Shown here: in pieces, positions 36,452 to 46,707 of the stretch
How the letters are laid out: each line of letters begins with the position of its first letter
Numbering within the stretch: the stretch's first letter is position 1
NCBI GenBank assembly: GCA_951799425.1
Contig: OX637394.1
Coordinates: 16,735,001-16,799,000, forward strand
Reading direction: 5' to 3'
Origin: Ilex aquifolium
Lineage: Eukaryota; Streptophyta; Magnoliopsida; Aquifoliales; Aquifoliaceae
Length of the DNA: 64,000 bases
Made by a program: the position numbers and the translations under genes
The notes under the pieces: model-generated
The model's input: only the letters and a program-made list of their open reading frames with translations
What the model was told of the DNA's origin: nothing
Database searches by the model: none

Positions 36452-36815
36452 ATGTACCCTCCTTAAAAGAATTTCGTCCCCGAAATTCTTTAGTTCACCA
36501 AGAATCTCAAAATTTGTTGGGGTGCAAAGTATAACACGAGACAGAAAAAGAATATAAAGTGTTTATTGTTCAAAAGAAAATGGTGTTATTGAATTTTTTT
36601 TCAATAAAGGTGTAATTACACTAACTTTTTCTCAATTCACTAAACCGAAAGTCTCTGCTATACTACCACATCAATTCCACATTCCAAGTATTCAGAACTT
36701 GCACCACCAACCTCCTTTTTTTTTTTTTTTTTTTGTTCTTCCTAGTTGTTTGATCTCACAACGAAAACACAGTGAACTCACTTCCCACAAATCCCATATA
36801 AGATTTGAAGCCTAT

Positions 36816-36827
36816 GCTCTTATACCA
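36816..36827 (-). other. Primer-binding site between internal segment 1 and LTR 2
   Basis: The minus strand reads TGGTATAAGAGC, one base from the initiator tRNA-Met type TGGTATCAGAGC. The second internal segment has the matching site at about 38160-38171. Confidence 0.75.
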
Positions 36828-36829
36828 TT

Positions 36830-37796
36830 TGTAACGCCCCGATTTTTCTTTTCTTTTCGGAGACGTTAATTGATATAAAAACACCCAAATAAAAAATAAC
36901 AGAGAGCTAATTGTCACAATAAAATTTCATTTATCAAAATCATATCCCAATACAAATAAATCTTCCACCATAAATAAATCTCCCAATACGAATAAAACAT
37001 CAATTATGCCGGCATCTTCTCGTCTTTAATACTCAATTATCTCGTTCCGATCTTTTCTCTAAAATCAACCTGAAAATATTAAATAAAGCAGAGAAGTATA
37101 CAATATGACGAGGAAAAATATGTTCAAGGACATTGAATAACAAATAATCGAGTATCACAAAGTATCTCAATCAACATATACAAATATTATATTTTCATAT
37201 CACACGTCATGCAGGATCTTAATACAGATTTGACACCTCACCAATCATCCCACCTCAACCCGATCTCACGGGTCTCTTGGCTGGCAATGCATCGGCTATT
37301 GGCTGCCACGATCCCGTCTTAATATCCGCAGAACACGATCAATGAGATCAAAAACACGATCAATGAGATCAAAATATTCAACGATATTCAATCGAAATTC
37401 TAAAATAACGATAGCACAAGTTGAAATACAAATCAGAAGATAATCAAAGAAATACAATTTACAAAGAAATTTAAGGAGAGCATATTGCATACCACCCCGT
37501 ACCTTAAGATATTATCTAATTTTACAAATTTGAGTGGCATCGTGTAAACTCTACATCATAAACCTCAACTCTTTGTCTCTATGTCGTCGGCATTTCCTTT
37601 CTTCTCTTTTTTTTTTGTCAAAGTCTTCACGTGGGTGAAGACCAAAGCAACATAAAATTTAAATATTTATACTTTGCTCCCCTTTATTTCACTTATTATA
37701 TATATCAACCACAAAACATAAATATTCCTTATACTTTCACATCAAAACTCATAATATTTTATACTTAAACTACTTCTAAAAATTTGGGATCTCACA
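36830..37796 (-). repeat. LTR copy 2 of the tandem element
   Basis: 967 bp. It contains a private 20-bp duplication, AACACGATCAATGAGATCAA repeated twice at about 37332-37372, absent from copies 1 and 3. Confidence 0.9.
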
Positions 37797-38173
37797 ATCT
37801 ACCCTCCTTAAAAGAATTTCGTCCCCGAAATTCCTTAGTTAACCAAGAATCCCAAAATTTGTTGGGGTGCAAAGTGTAACATGAGACAGAAAAAGAATAT
37901 AAAATGTTTATTGTTCAAAAGAAAAGGGTGTTATTGAATTTTTTTTCAATAAATGTGTAATTACACTAACTTTCTCTCAATTCACTAAACCGAAAGTCTC
38001 TGCTATACTACCACATCAATTCCACATTCCAAGTATTCAGAACTTGCACCACCAACCTCCTTTTTTTTTTTTTTTTTTGTTCTTCCTAGTTGTTTGATCT
38101 CACAACGAAAACACAGTGAACTCACTTCCCACAAATCCCATATAAGATTTGAAGCCTATGCTCTGATACTATT

Positions 38174-39232
38174 TGTAACGCCCCGATTTTTCTCTTCTCT
38201 TCGGAGACGTTAATTGATATAAAAACACCCAAATAAAAAATAACAAAGCGCTAATTGTCCCAATAAAATTTCATTTATCAAAATCATATCCCAATACAAA
38301 TAAATCTGTCACCATAAATAAATCTCCCAATACGAATAAAACATCAATTATGCCGACATCTTCTCGTCTTTAATACTCTAATTATCTCGTTCCGATCTTT
38401 TCTCTAAAATCAACATAAAAATATTAAATAAAGAAGAGAAGTATACAATATGACGAGGAAAAATATGCTCAAGGACATTGAATAACAAATAATCGAGTAT
38501 CACAAAGTATCTCAATCAACAGATACAAATATTATATTTGCATATCACATGTCATGCAGGATCTTAATACAGATTTGACACCTCACCCATCATCCCACCT
38601 CAAACCGATCTCACGGGTCTCTTGGCTGGCGATGTATCGGCTATTGGCTGCCACGATCCCGTCTCAATATCAGCAGAACACAATCAATGAGATCAAAATA
38701 TTCAATCGAAATTCTAAAATAACGATAGCACAAGTTGGAATACAAATCAGAAGATAATCAAAGAAATACTATTTGCAAAGAGATTTAAGGAGAGCATATT
38801 GCATACCACCCCGTACCTTAAGATATTATCTAATTTCACAAATTTGAGTGGTATCGTGTAAACTCTACATCATAAACCTCAACTCTTTGTCTCTATCTCG
38901 TCTGCATTTCTTTTTTTTTCAAGGATGCTTCTACCATTTTATGGAAAACATGACACACAACTCCCATTAACTCTCACTCACCTACCACTTTCTGCTATTG
39001 CCGACTGCATTGTCCTTTTTTTGATTAATGTATTTAATGCTAGCTTTTTTTTTGTCAAAGTCTTCACATGGGTGAAGACCAAAGCAATATAAAAGTTAAA
39101 TATTTATACTTTGCTCCCTTTATTTTACTTATTATATATATCAACCATAAAATTTAAATATTCCTTATATTTTCACATCAAAACTCATAATATTTTATAC
39201 TTAAACTACTTCTAAAAATTTGGGATCTCACA
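38174..39232 (-). repeat. LTR copy 3 of the tandem element, with a 125-bp insertion
   Basis: 1,059 bp. Relative to copies 1 and 2 it has about 125 extra bases at roughly 38920-39045 between two T-runs, starting AAGGATGCTTCTACC and ending TTTAATGCTAGC, of unknown origin. Confidence 0.88.
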
Positions 39233-39375
39233 GGCGGTGGTGGTGGTGGTGGTGGTGGGGTGGCGGCTGTGGTGGGGCGGTGATGGTGGTAGCATGGCGA
39301 TAACAACGGTGGTGGCGGCAGGGTGGTGGTTGTTATTGTGGCAGAGGTGGTAGTAGGATGGGGACAGTAGTAGTG
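39233..39375. repeat. TGG-rich low-complexity array, part 3
   Basis: The remaining right part of the array, resuming at the GGCGG target duplication. Confidence 0.9.
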
Positions 39376-40475
39376 CACACACGCTATCTATTATGTATTA
39401 TTAAAATATTTGGTTTGGATTTGATATATTCAAATGGATTAGGTGGTGGTGGTCAAATGGATTAGGTGGTCTAATTTCTTGTCTAGTCTCACGCGCAGCC
39501 TGCTCGTCAAAACCTAACTAAAGTTCTGCACCGCCACAAATAAACAAATAGCTTTGCTAGTCAGACCAAATTCTAAAATAAAATTTAGGGGTTCAAATGA
39601 TGTTAAGTTGGAACAAGTAGTCGACGTAAATTTAGACATTTTATAATTAAAAAAGAAAAAAAAAAAAGGGGTTGGAACCAAGAGTATCTCACTGGTGTGT
39701 GGGTGTATCGTATCATTTGAGAGCCCAAATTTAATCCCAAAATTACTTTTCTCACTATGTACGGGTTGATTAAGTGGACAAACAAATGGTGAGGTGTAAA
39801 TTCGTATGTTCTGAATTCGAATTTATTTGATTATATAAAACTTGAAGTGGAACGAGATAGTTTATTAGTGAATGATTGCATGTATTTCGAGATTATGATG
39901 CAGAGGCCCGTGTTGGGGTAGTTCTCCTTTGACTGAAAAAAATTTTTTTTTTTTTAATAATCATCTAGATGATTTGAATAAACAATGTCAAGCAGCCCAC
40001 ATGGTAAAATAACCAACAATGATTAATTTGCAGATTCTTCATTCAGGACGCAGATTCAAAATTGGGGAATTTCACTTTGTACTACGAAAGATTTAAATTT
40101 TTTTATTTTGTACGTTTAAAGATTAGATTTCTCACATTGGACTTTTAATATATTAAAAGTGTTGTAATGCGACCCTTCCGTTAGCTTCCATTGCTTATTC
40201 CGTCAAAAAGCACCCTATTGACGTTGATGGAATGAGTAACGAAAATAAACGAAAAAGTTATATTGTAACATTTTTAATATATTGAAGGTGTAATTTAAAA
40301 AATTTAATCATTGAGGGTACAAAGTGGAATTCAAAATCATCAGGCACAACAAATTGACTAGAATTTAAAAAACATTTTGATTTGAATTTGGGCAATTGAT
40401 TACTAGTCAATGAAGAGCAAACGCGCCATGTCATTTTGAACCAAAAATAACAGGAAGAATTTACCTTTGACTTGC
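39376..40475. other. Intergenic, upstream region of the BBE-like gene
   Basis: AT-rich with no coding content. 40060-40340 has two opposed, partly matching segments about wild-type LTR-like phrases (TTTAATATATTAAAAGTG and TTTTAATATATTGAAGGTG), perhaps a decayed foldback element. The gene's distal promoter must lie here. Confidence 0.35.
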
Positions 40476-40483
40476 TATAAATA
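40476..40483 (+). promoter_or_regulatory. TATA box of the BBE-like gene
   Basis: TATAAATA in the context TTGCTATAAATAGCTGC lies 37 bp upstream of the start codon. The 5' UTR would therefore be very short, near 5-10 bases if transcription starts 25-30 bp downstream. Confidence 0.8.
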
Positions 40484-40512
40484 GCTGCATTTTCTCATGT
40501 TTTGCAAACCAA

Positions 40513-42150
40513 ATGAAAATGATGAAACCAGGAGCTTCTTTGCTTTCAATTCATTTTCTTTTTCTCTTCTCAATTTCATGGGCAACTTCAGCTTATGCGA
40601 GTGTTGATTTTCTTCAATGTCTTTCCAATAGGTTTCAAAACTCCTCCCAGGTGATTTACACACCCACAAACCCTTCATATTTATCCGTCTTGGATTTTTC
40701 AGCACAAAACTCTAGATTTACTACACCTGGCACCCCACGACCCCTTGTCATAATCACACCATTAAACGAGTCTCATGTTCAAGAAACTATATATTGTTCT
40801 CGAAAACATGATATACAAATAAGAATTCGAAGTGCAGGACATGATTACGAGGGTCTCTCTTATGTTTCTGAACTACCATTTGCCATCCTTGATCTAATAA
40901 ACATGCGATCTATCTCTGTCAATGTTGAAGACAACACGGCTTGGGTTCAAGTTGGCGCAACTCTTGGTGAACTTTATTATAGTATTGCAAATAAGAGTGC
41001 AACACTTGCCTTTCCAGGAGGTATTTGTCCTAGCGTTGGTGCTGGTGGACATATCAGTGGTGGAGGCTACGGCTGGCTGATGCGTAAGTATGGTCTTGCG
41101 GCTGATCAAGTCATTGATGCTCGATTAATTGATGTCAATGGTAGAATTCTTGATAGAAATTCAATGGGTGAAGACCTCTTTTGGGCAATTAGGGGAGGGG
41201 GAAGTGCTAGCTTTGGGGTCATTTTGGCATGGAAAGTAAATTTAGTTAGTGTTCCCGAAACTATTACTGTTTTCACAGTAACCAGAACCTTGGAACAAAA
41301 TGCAACCAAGCTTGTTCATCGATGGCAACAGATTGCAGACAAACTTGATGAAAATCTTGCCATCAGAGTCTTCTTAACAAGTATGAATTCTAGTCAAGAA
41401 GGAAACAGAACAATACAAGCTATGTTCCGTTCATTGTTCCTTGGTGGAGTTGATAAATTATTACCATTGGTGCAGGAAGTCTTTCCTGAGTTGGGTGTGG
41501 TGAAAGAAGATTGTACTGAAATGAGTTGGATTCAATCCGCACTATATTTTTACGATGGAGGACCGATTGATAGTTTGTTGAATAGAACTTTTGCATATAG
41601 AACTATTATTAAAGTAAAATCAGATTATGTGAAGGAGCCCATTTCTGAAAGTGGGTTGGAAGGAATATGGAAACTGTTTCATGAAGAAGAGGTTACTGTG
41701 CCATTAATGGCATTAACTGCTTATGGCGGGAAGATGAGCGAGATCTCGGAATCTGAAATACCTTTTTCTCATAGAGCTGGAAACATATACCACATTGAGT
41801 ACCAAGTGGGGTGGCAAGAAGAAGGGACAGCAGCTTTAGAGAGGCATATCAGTTGGATTCGAAAGCTTTATGAATATATGACTCCTTATGTTTCCAAGAA
41901 TCCAAGAGAAGCATATATCAATTATAGGGATCTTGATATAGGAGTTAACAACGAAGGCAATACAAGCTACGCACAGGCGAGTGTTTGGGGTACTAAATAT
42001 TACAAGAACAACTTCAAAAGATTGGTATCCGTAAAGACCTTGGTTGATCCAGACAATTTTTTCAGGAATGAACAAAGCATCCCACCTCTGCTACCACGGT
42101 GGATGAAGAGAACTGGTCATCATCTTCCACTAGGAAAAAACTATCTTTAG
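40513..42150 (+). CDS. Berberine-bridge-enzyme-like FAD-linked oxidoreductase, secreted
   Basis: One uninterrupted 545-residue frame, intronless as is common in this family. A hydrophobic signal peptide spans about 1-29 (cleavage near AYA|S). The FAD-binding PCMH domain spans about 76-250. It includes both residues used for bicovalent flavin attachment in the family: His110 in RSAGHDYEG and Cys172 in GGICPSVGAGGH, followed by ISGGGYGWLMRKYGLAADQV. The conserved pair Cys36/Cys95 is present. The C-terminal BBE domain has NYRDLDIG and WGTKYYKNNFKRLVSVKT with VDPDNFFRNEQSIPPL. Several N-x-S/T sites (for example N43SS) fit a secreted glycoprotein. Members oxidise alkaloid precursors, monolignols, cannabinoids or oligosaccharides; the substrate cannot be told here. 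The first ATG fits the TATA spacing, with Met3 and Met4 as alternatives. No sign of damage. Confidence 0.96.
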   Translation: MKMMKPGASLLSIHFLFLFSISWATSAYASVDFLQCLSNRFQNSSQVIYTPTNPSYLSVLDFSAQNSRFTTPGTPRPLVIITPLNESHVQETIYCSRKHDIQIRIRSAGHDYEGLSYVSELPFAILDLINMRSISVNVEDNTAWVQVGATLGELYYSIANKSATLAFPGGICPSVGAGGHISGGGYGWLMRKYGLAADQVIDARLIDVNGRILDRNSMGEDLFWAIRGGGSASFGVILAWKVNLVSVPETITVFTVTRTLEQNATKLVHRWQQIADKLDENLAIRVFLTSMNSSQEGNRTIQAMFRSLFLGGVDKLLPLVQEVFPELGVVKEDCTEMSWIQSALYFYDGGPIDSLLNRTFAYRTIIKVKSDYVKEPISESGLEGIWKLFHEEEVTVPLMALTAYGGKMSEISESEIPFSHRAGNIYHIEYQVGWQEEGTAALERHISWIRKLYEYMTPYVSKNPREAYINYRDLDIGVNNEGNTSYAQASVWGTKYYKNNFKRLVSVKTLVDPDNFFRNEQSIPPLLPRWMKRTGHHLPLGKNYL

Positions 42151-42314
42151 TTTGACTCTGTTTACCTATCATATTGTGAACTGAGGACCTTCAGTCCATA
42201 GACAAAAAAAAAATAATAAGCATTCCAGACCTTCTTCACATAGAGGGCATGTAAGTTTGCAGTTTTCATTTCCTTCTTGTGTATATGGAGTGGAGCCATT
42301 GGCCTTATCTCTGT

Positions 42315-42320
42315 AATAAA
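42315..42320 (+). terminator. Polyadenylation signal of the BBE-like gene
   Basis: AATAAA 165 bp after the stop codon, in CTGTAATAAAATC. It is the best near-upstream element in the 3' flank. Confidence 0.6.
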
Positions 42321-42464
42321 ATCTAAGTCCTTTGGCAGACTTGGCTATTCCAAAAAACTGTTGATTTGATTTGATCTAAGTCTACTGAAATCTAAATCTA
42401 ACTAAAAAATCCGATGCTGAATCGAATTCGTTTATCGACTGAATCGAATTTGTTTATCGGCCGG

Positions 42465-42795
42465 CAGGGGCGGAGCCACATTAGGACTATTGCCCCCCCT
42501 CAATTTTGGATCTTCTGCATTTATGCCATATTTTTTTTTATCATAATTTTGTTTAATTTATTACATTTGTCCCCTTTAATTTTTAAAAAATTGCATATTT
42601 AGTCCTAATTTTTATTCAAATTTTGTTTAGACTAAATGAAAACTAGTTTGATTGTTTAATATATTAATTTAGTCTTGAATTTTAATATATTTTTTCGTGT
42701 TTGAACATTTTTTTTTTGGGTGTGCGTTAGATGGTGAATTTTTTTTGTAGTTACATTTTGCCCCTCCCTTAGGCAAATTCTTGGCTCCACCTCTA
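42465..42795. mobile_element. Small hAT MITE
   Basis: Ends CAGGGGCGGAGCCACATT and, reversed, TAGAGGTGGAGCCAAGAA are typical hAT inverted repeats. The flanks TCGGCCGG (42457-42464) and TTGGCTGG (42796-42803) are an 8-bp duplication differing by two C-to-T changes, as expected from decay of methylated cytosines. 331 bp, non-coding. Confidence 0.88.
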
Positions 42796-42803
42796 TTGGC
42801 TGG

Positions 42804-43683
42804 ATATCAAAAATTCTAATTCATATATAAATTCATTAGAAATTGAATATCCAATTCGATAATCCGATCCAATATGGATAAGTTAAATTGCAACAAAAAA
42901 TTCACAAACTAATCAAACAATTTCATCCATATACAGATGAATTTTCAGTTAATTTTGTCAACCAATCACTTAGTTTAAATATATTTGGCTCAATTTCATC
43001 TCAATTTATCAATAATCCAACTCCAACTAATTTAAAAATGAGAAACAAAAATACAGATTCTTCTAATTCTAGTAGTTCCACCCTCATCCACTCAACCACA
43101 CATCTCCCCATTGCTTCTCTCAGAATAAGAACTGAAATCTCAAATCTCATACAATGCCAAAGACCAAATCAGTTAGGAGTTGGGAGGGTATTAATTCAAG
43201 ACCTGTCTAAAAATTTTATCCACATAAAAGTTTAAGCTTGAAGGTGGTGAGTCCATCAATAGTATATTAAGACACTTTAATTTTTTTTTATCCAATGTGG
43301 TTATGAGATGATATGCATTTAAGTTGTAATTTTTTGAGTTTCATTTGAAGAACTAAGTTTTTACCGCTTTTTATGAGTTATCACATTACCACTCTGCTAA
43401 GAGCATTTTTGCTTAGGCCCACGCGCTACTCTTGTTTTCTGAGTTGCGTTTTCATGAATTCAATATCAAGAGCTCATCACTTTTTTTAAGAGTCAACATT
43501 AATACCGGCACATTACACTGTTTCTTCGAGAGTTCACCTAGGATCGTTAGTCATTGATTTTGATACCGTTTGTTGGGAGATTTGGAGCCTATTAATTCAA
43601 GGTCCAATATACAATGTCTAGAACTCAAACTCACCTAAAAGCTTAAGTGTGGTGAGTCCCCTTCTTATACCCAGCAAAACCTT
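42804..43683. other. Intergenic, LTR-like scraps
   Basis: TATTAATTCAAG-type phrases near 43190 and 43590 and GGTGGTGAGTCC near 43240 and 43650 form a degenerate direct repeat of LTR style. No borders or genes can be set. The frame at 42888-43235 has no recognisable content. Confidence 0.3.
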
Positions 43684-43772
43684 GAATCTGTTATTTGTAT
43701 TTCCATGGTTATTGATTCATTTCAAAAAAAAAAAAAAAGATCAATAACCATGGAAATACAAATAACCGATTC
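43684..43772. repeat. Near-perfect inverted repeat (33-bp arms, 23-base A-rich loop)
   Basis: Left arm 43684-43716 and right arm 43740-43772 are complementary with one mismatch. The core GTTATTTGTATTTCCATGG is matched exactly. The loop is mostly A. No target duplication flanks it, so it is probably not a MITE. Confidence 0.95.
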
Positions 43773-44342
43773 ACATACCCGGATTGTAGGTGAAGCTTCG
43801 ATAGATGGAAGAGACGAAATCCTAAAGCAATAGTCAGAAATACAAGACAAGAAACCAAAGAGAGGCCTAGCCGGCCCAACCTAAAGGTCGATTAGGCAAT
43901 CGCCTAAGGCCGCCACTTACTAGGGCCCAACTCTTTTACATTCCACAACATTATATAGTTTAATAAAAATGGGTCTTTCAGAATCAGACTTACCTATCAA
44001 GGAAATTGTTTTGAAAAGAAGTCCACTAGTGAGAAAAAAAAAAAAATACACTACGCTTCAAAACAATGCCCCAGATGCCTAAGACAACCTCCAATTGATT
44101 CTCTATTCTCACTCAATTCTCTATTATAAATAGTCAACTTTTAAAATTTTTTTCTCCAATGGACCCTTTATTTATACTCTCTAAAATAAAGAGTCCAATT
44201 TGACTTTCTACATTTAGAAAGTCAAGCTCACACTCTACTCTATTTTTTTGGAATAAAAAAAAGATATATTTGTCTTTTTATCTAAGACATTTAGGATAAA
44301 CGTATCTTATTTTAAATAATGAATGAAAAAAAGGCAAGAAGT

Positions 44343-44485
44343 CAAATTTATTGCCAAAAATGACAAAACATAAAATGATAAGAATAGAGAGTCCTATTCA
44401 AGTGGTACGTTATGCCGGTTAGAGCACCATTCACACCATTATTCACGCTTTTACCTAGATTTTTCGATAACTGATTTTTGGAGAA
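44343..44485. repeat. 143-bp direct repeat, left copy, ending at the Helitron terminus
   Basis: Nearly identical (about 3 differences) to 53987-54130. This copy stops at ...GGAGAA exactly where the Helitron end CTAGT begins. The right copy continues into TATGAATTTTGG. The pair brackets 9.5 kb. Confidence 0.95.
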
Positions 44486-44514
44486 CTAGTAGATGCACAC
44501 GTGCGTTGCACGTG
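44486..44514 (-). other. Helitron 3' terminus: CTAG plus palindromic hairpin
   Basis: On the minus strand the hairpin CACGTGC-AAC-GCACGTG (44498-44514) is followed after 8 bases by CTAG, then the flanking T. This is the Helitron rule of a GC-rich hairpin about 10-12 bases before CTRR with insertion between A and T. The right copy of the 143-bp repeat shows the uninterrupted AT at the same position (54130-54131). Confidence 0.82.
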
Positions 44515-44984
44515 AACTGTAGTTGATCGAAATTTTTATTGACAATGATTACTTATGGATGGCAGCACCAAAAATCTGTATGTTGAAGGTTTTTGATGTA
44601 TAAGAAAATACTATGATTTTTTTATGGAATCCATTGAAATTATCCTCCAATGAAGATGGCTACCTTTTTGCTCATGTAGTTTGTTCATAAAAAGTTCTGT
44701 GACACTACCTAGTGGCAATTTTTGTTTAATGGCAAGAGAAAAACAAAGAAAATAGATGAGATTAAGACTGAGTTTTATTGATGTTTTAATGCAAACACAA
44801 AAATGATACTGTTAAGCATAAGCAAATCTCTAATGATGGGCTGGGAAAAAATTTAGTAGTTAAACTAAAAAAAATGTCCCCAACTGGAGTACTTGAGTTG
44901 ATGGTAGTTTTCATCTAGAATATACAACCTGAAACTCGGCATTATGAGCATCAATTATAGTTCTTTGCTACTTTTCATTGACAG

Positions 44985-45045
44985 TGCCGGTATTTGGCCT
45001 GAAGACGATGACGATCTGGACGGAGCTGTAGATGACATTGTGAGC
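44985..45045 (+). other. Possible captured exon of unknown origin
   Basis: After an acceptor-like TTTTCATTGACAG the sequence reads AGIWPEDDDDLDGAVDDIVS with no stop, ending in GTGAGCA, a plausible donor. The family is not recognised. It would be another host fragment in the Helitron block, but 60 bp of open frame is weak evidence. Confidence 0.25.
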
Positions 45046-45046
45046 A

Positions 45047-45475
45047 CAGGGCCGGCCCTATAGTATTAAAAAAAAAGCATGGGCTTTAGGCCCCAAATTT
45101 TTAGAAGGCCCATAATTATAGATATATAACTAGTCCACATAAAAAATTTAAATCCATGAAAATTTTAGGCCTTATAAAAAGGCCCCAAAAAATTTAAGCC
45201 CAATCAAAAATTATAATTTCAATAATTTGGGCCTACAATTCAATCCATAATATTAGAAACTCAAAAATCAAAAATTTAAAAAATAAATAAATAAAATCTC
45301 TCTCTCTCTCTTAAAACACAAAAATAAAATATCACATCCTCCTCTCTGACTTAAAAAAAATTAAAAATATATTTTTTAAAAAATAATATTAAAAATAAAA
45401 AGGCCTCATTTAGTATTACCGCTTTAGGCCTCGATTTACCTTGAGCCGCGCAAAGGAGCGATTTATCCCTGTCTC
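45047..45475. mobile_element. Probable hAT-like fragment
   Basis: Starts CAGGGCCGGCCCTATAG and ends near ATCGCTCC reversed from GGAGCGATTTATCCCTG. GGCCC/TTAGGCC phrases typical of these repeats occur throughout. The flanks do not match, so borders are tentative. Confidence 0.45.
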
Positions 45476-45857
45476 GCTCTGCTAGAGTTAGGGTTTGACA
45501 TTGGGATGGTGGGGACAGCAGTGTGGTCGGTGTGTTCTGCCAATGACGACTTAGGTCCCCTGAAAAAGTTACATGAAGTTATATGAAAATATTACATGAA
45601 TTTATATGAAAATGTTACATGAATTTATATTCGTTAACATACAATAAGAGGAGGCTGTAGAGATTCAAGATACTTACAGTGCAAGACAACTTTGCAGAAT
45701 CCAATCGCCCTGGATATAGAAAACAGAGGATGAAACTGCATAGGCAACCAAGGTAACACGATGCTCTTAGCGCTCGTTGCAAACATCAAATTTTATATAA
45801 TGAACACGCTTCACGTCGTCAACATAATCATCCCAAATCAGGCATGAATTCAATCAC

Positions 45858-46707
45858 CTGGTTAACAGTGTCCTTAAGTCTAACATTGGTATTCTTTAGG
45901 TCAGATGTTGCCCTGTCCACCTGTAAGACATGAAGCGGACATGCTGTGAATAATTTCACAAATCTTGCTGCAGCAAAAATTAAAATTACGAGGACAAGTT
46001 AAATTCTCTGACCTTAGTGTCAATCTCATCCATCAAAGGAACTTGCCTATCCAATTTCTGCAAGCATTGCATAACATCATGAATTAGCATCCATTTATAC
46101 TGCCAAGCAACAGATAGCAAATCATAACGCAGCAAACCTCGTTCATATCATGGGCCATGTTTTTCAATGTATCCAAAGCATCTGCTATGACATCCAAACC
46201 TTGGTCCTGCATAGCATCAAAGATAATCATAGAGCAAATGCAGAAAGCACAGCAAAGAATGCAATATAAATAACTACAAAGACATGCATGCTTGCTCCAA
46301 ATCGGAAGCAAGGCAAATAAACAATACACATTTACAAACAAACACATGCCTGTTTCATTTTCCACATCTCATACGCTTGCCTAAATTGACTTGACTCTTC
46401 GGTTTGCTGGAAATATTCACCATCAAACCGTCCATCTATGATACAAGGGGGACCCATAGTGAACAACAAAATAGGTGGAGCCTACCAGAAATAAACGATC
46501 GCAAAGAAAGTTAAAATTTCTATCAATGAACCAAGTGAACCAATCACTTGAATCGAACTTGATTTCCGTATGAGGAGCTGAAGCTGTCCAGCCTCCAGTT
46601 TGTTTAGGTGCACCTGCAGTCCCATCTAGTATGGCTTGAATCCTATCAGGTAGTGAAAGAACCAAATCATTGCGAGCAGCAAATTCTTCTGTCGAAAGCC
46701 CTTTGAC
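45858..46707 (-). pseudogene. SYP71: SYP7-family Qc-SNARE (syntaxin SYP71-like) gene fragment, five internal exons
   Basis: Exons 46548-46707, 46350-46435, 46138-46206, 46013-46057 and 45858-45920 join in frame. They encode VKGLSTEEFAARNDLVLSLP, then [67 protein letters not shown] and VDRATSDLKNTNVRLKDTVN. This equals roughly residues 125-245 of the 266-residue plant SYP71, covering most of the SNARE helix. The N-terminal exons and the last exon with the membrane anchor are absent on both sides. The exon at 46350 has a GC donor (CAG|GCATGT). Intact introns and abrupt loss of both ends fit capture by a Helitron. Without a start and membrane anchor it is not a functional syntaxin. The family functions at the ER and plasma membrane. 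Confidence 0.9.

Larger units (their letters stand above)
35503..39232 (-). mobile_element. Non-autonomous LTR retrotransposon arranged LTR-internal-LTR-internal-LTR
   Basis: Three LTRs (35503-36451, 36830-37796, 38174-39232) alternate with two near-identical 378-bp internal segments (36452-36829, 37797-38173). On the minus strand each LTR begins TGTGAGATCCCAAATTTTTA and ends GGGGCGTTACA (GGGCGTTACA in the left copy). A tRNA-iMet-type primer site (reversed AGTATCAGAGC or TGGTATAAGAGC) follows each inner LTR end, and a purine tract AAGGAGGGTAGAT precedes each LTR start. A single 5-bp duplication GGCGG flanks the whole (35498-35502 and 39233-39237), proving one insertion followed by tandem duplication. 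The internal part is too short to code for proteins, so mobilisation must have been in trans. Confidence 0.92.

Noticed and set aside
40475..40705. Minus-strand frame over the BBE-like gene start
   Set aside because: Antisense shadow of the 545-codon BBE-like frame; likewise 40894-41309 and 41836-42075.
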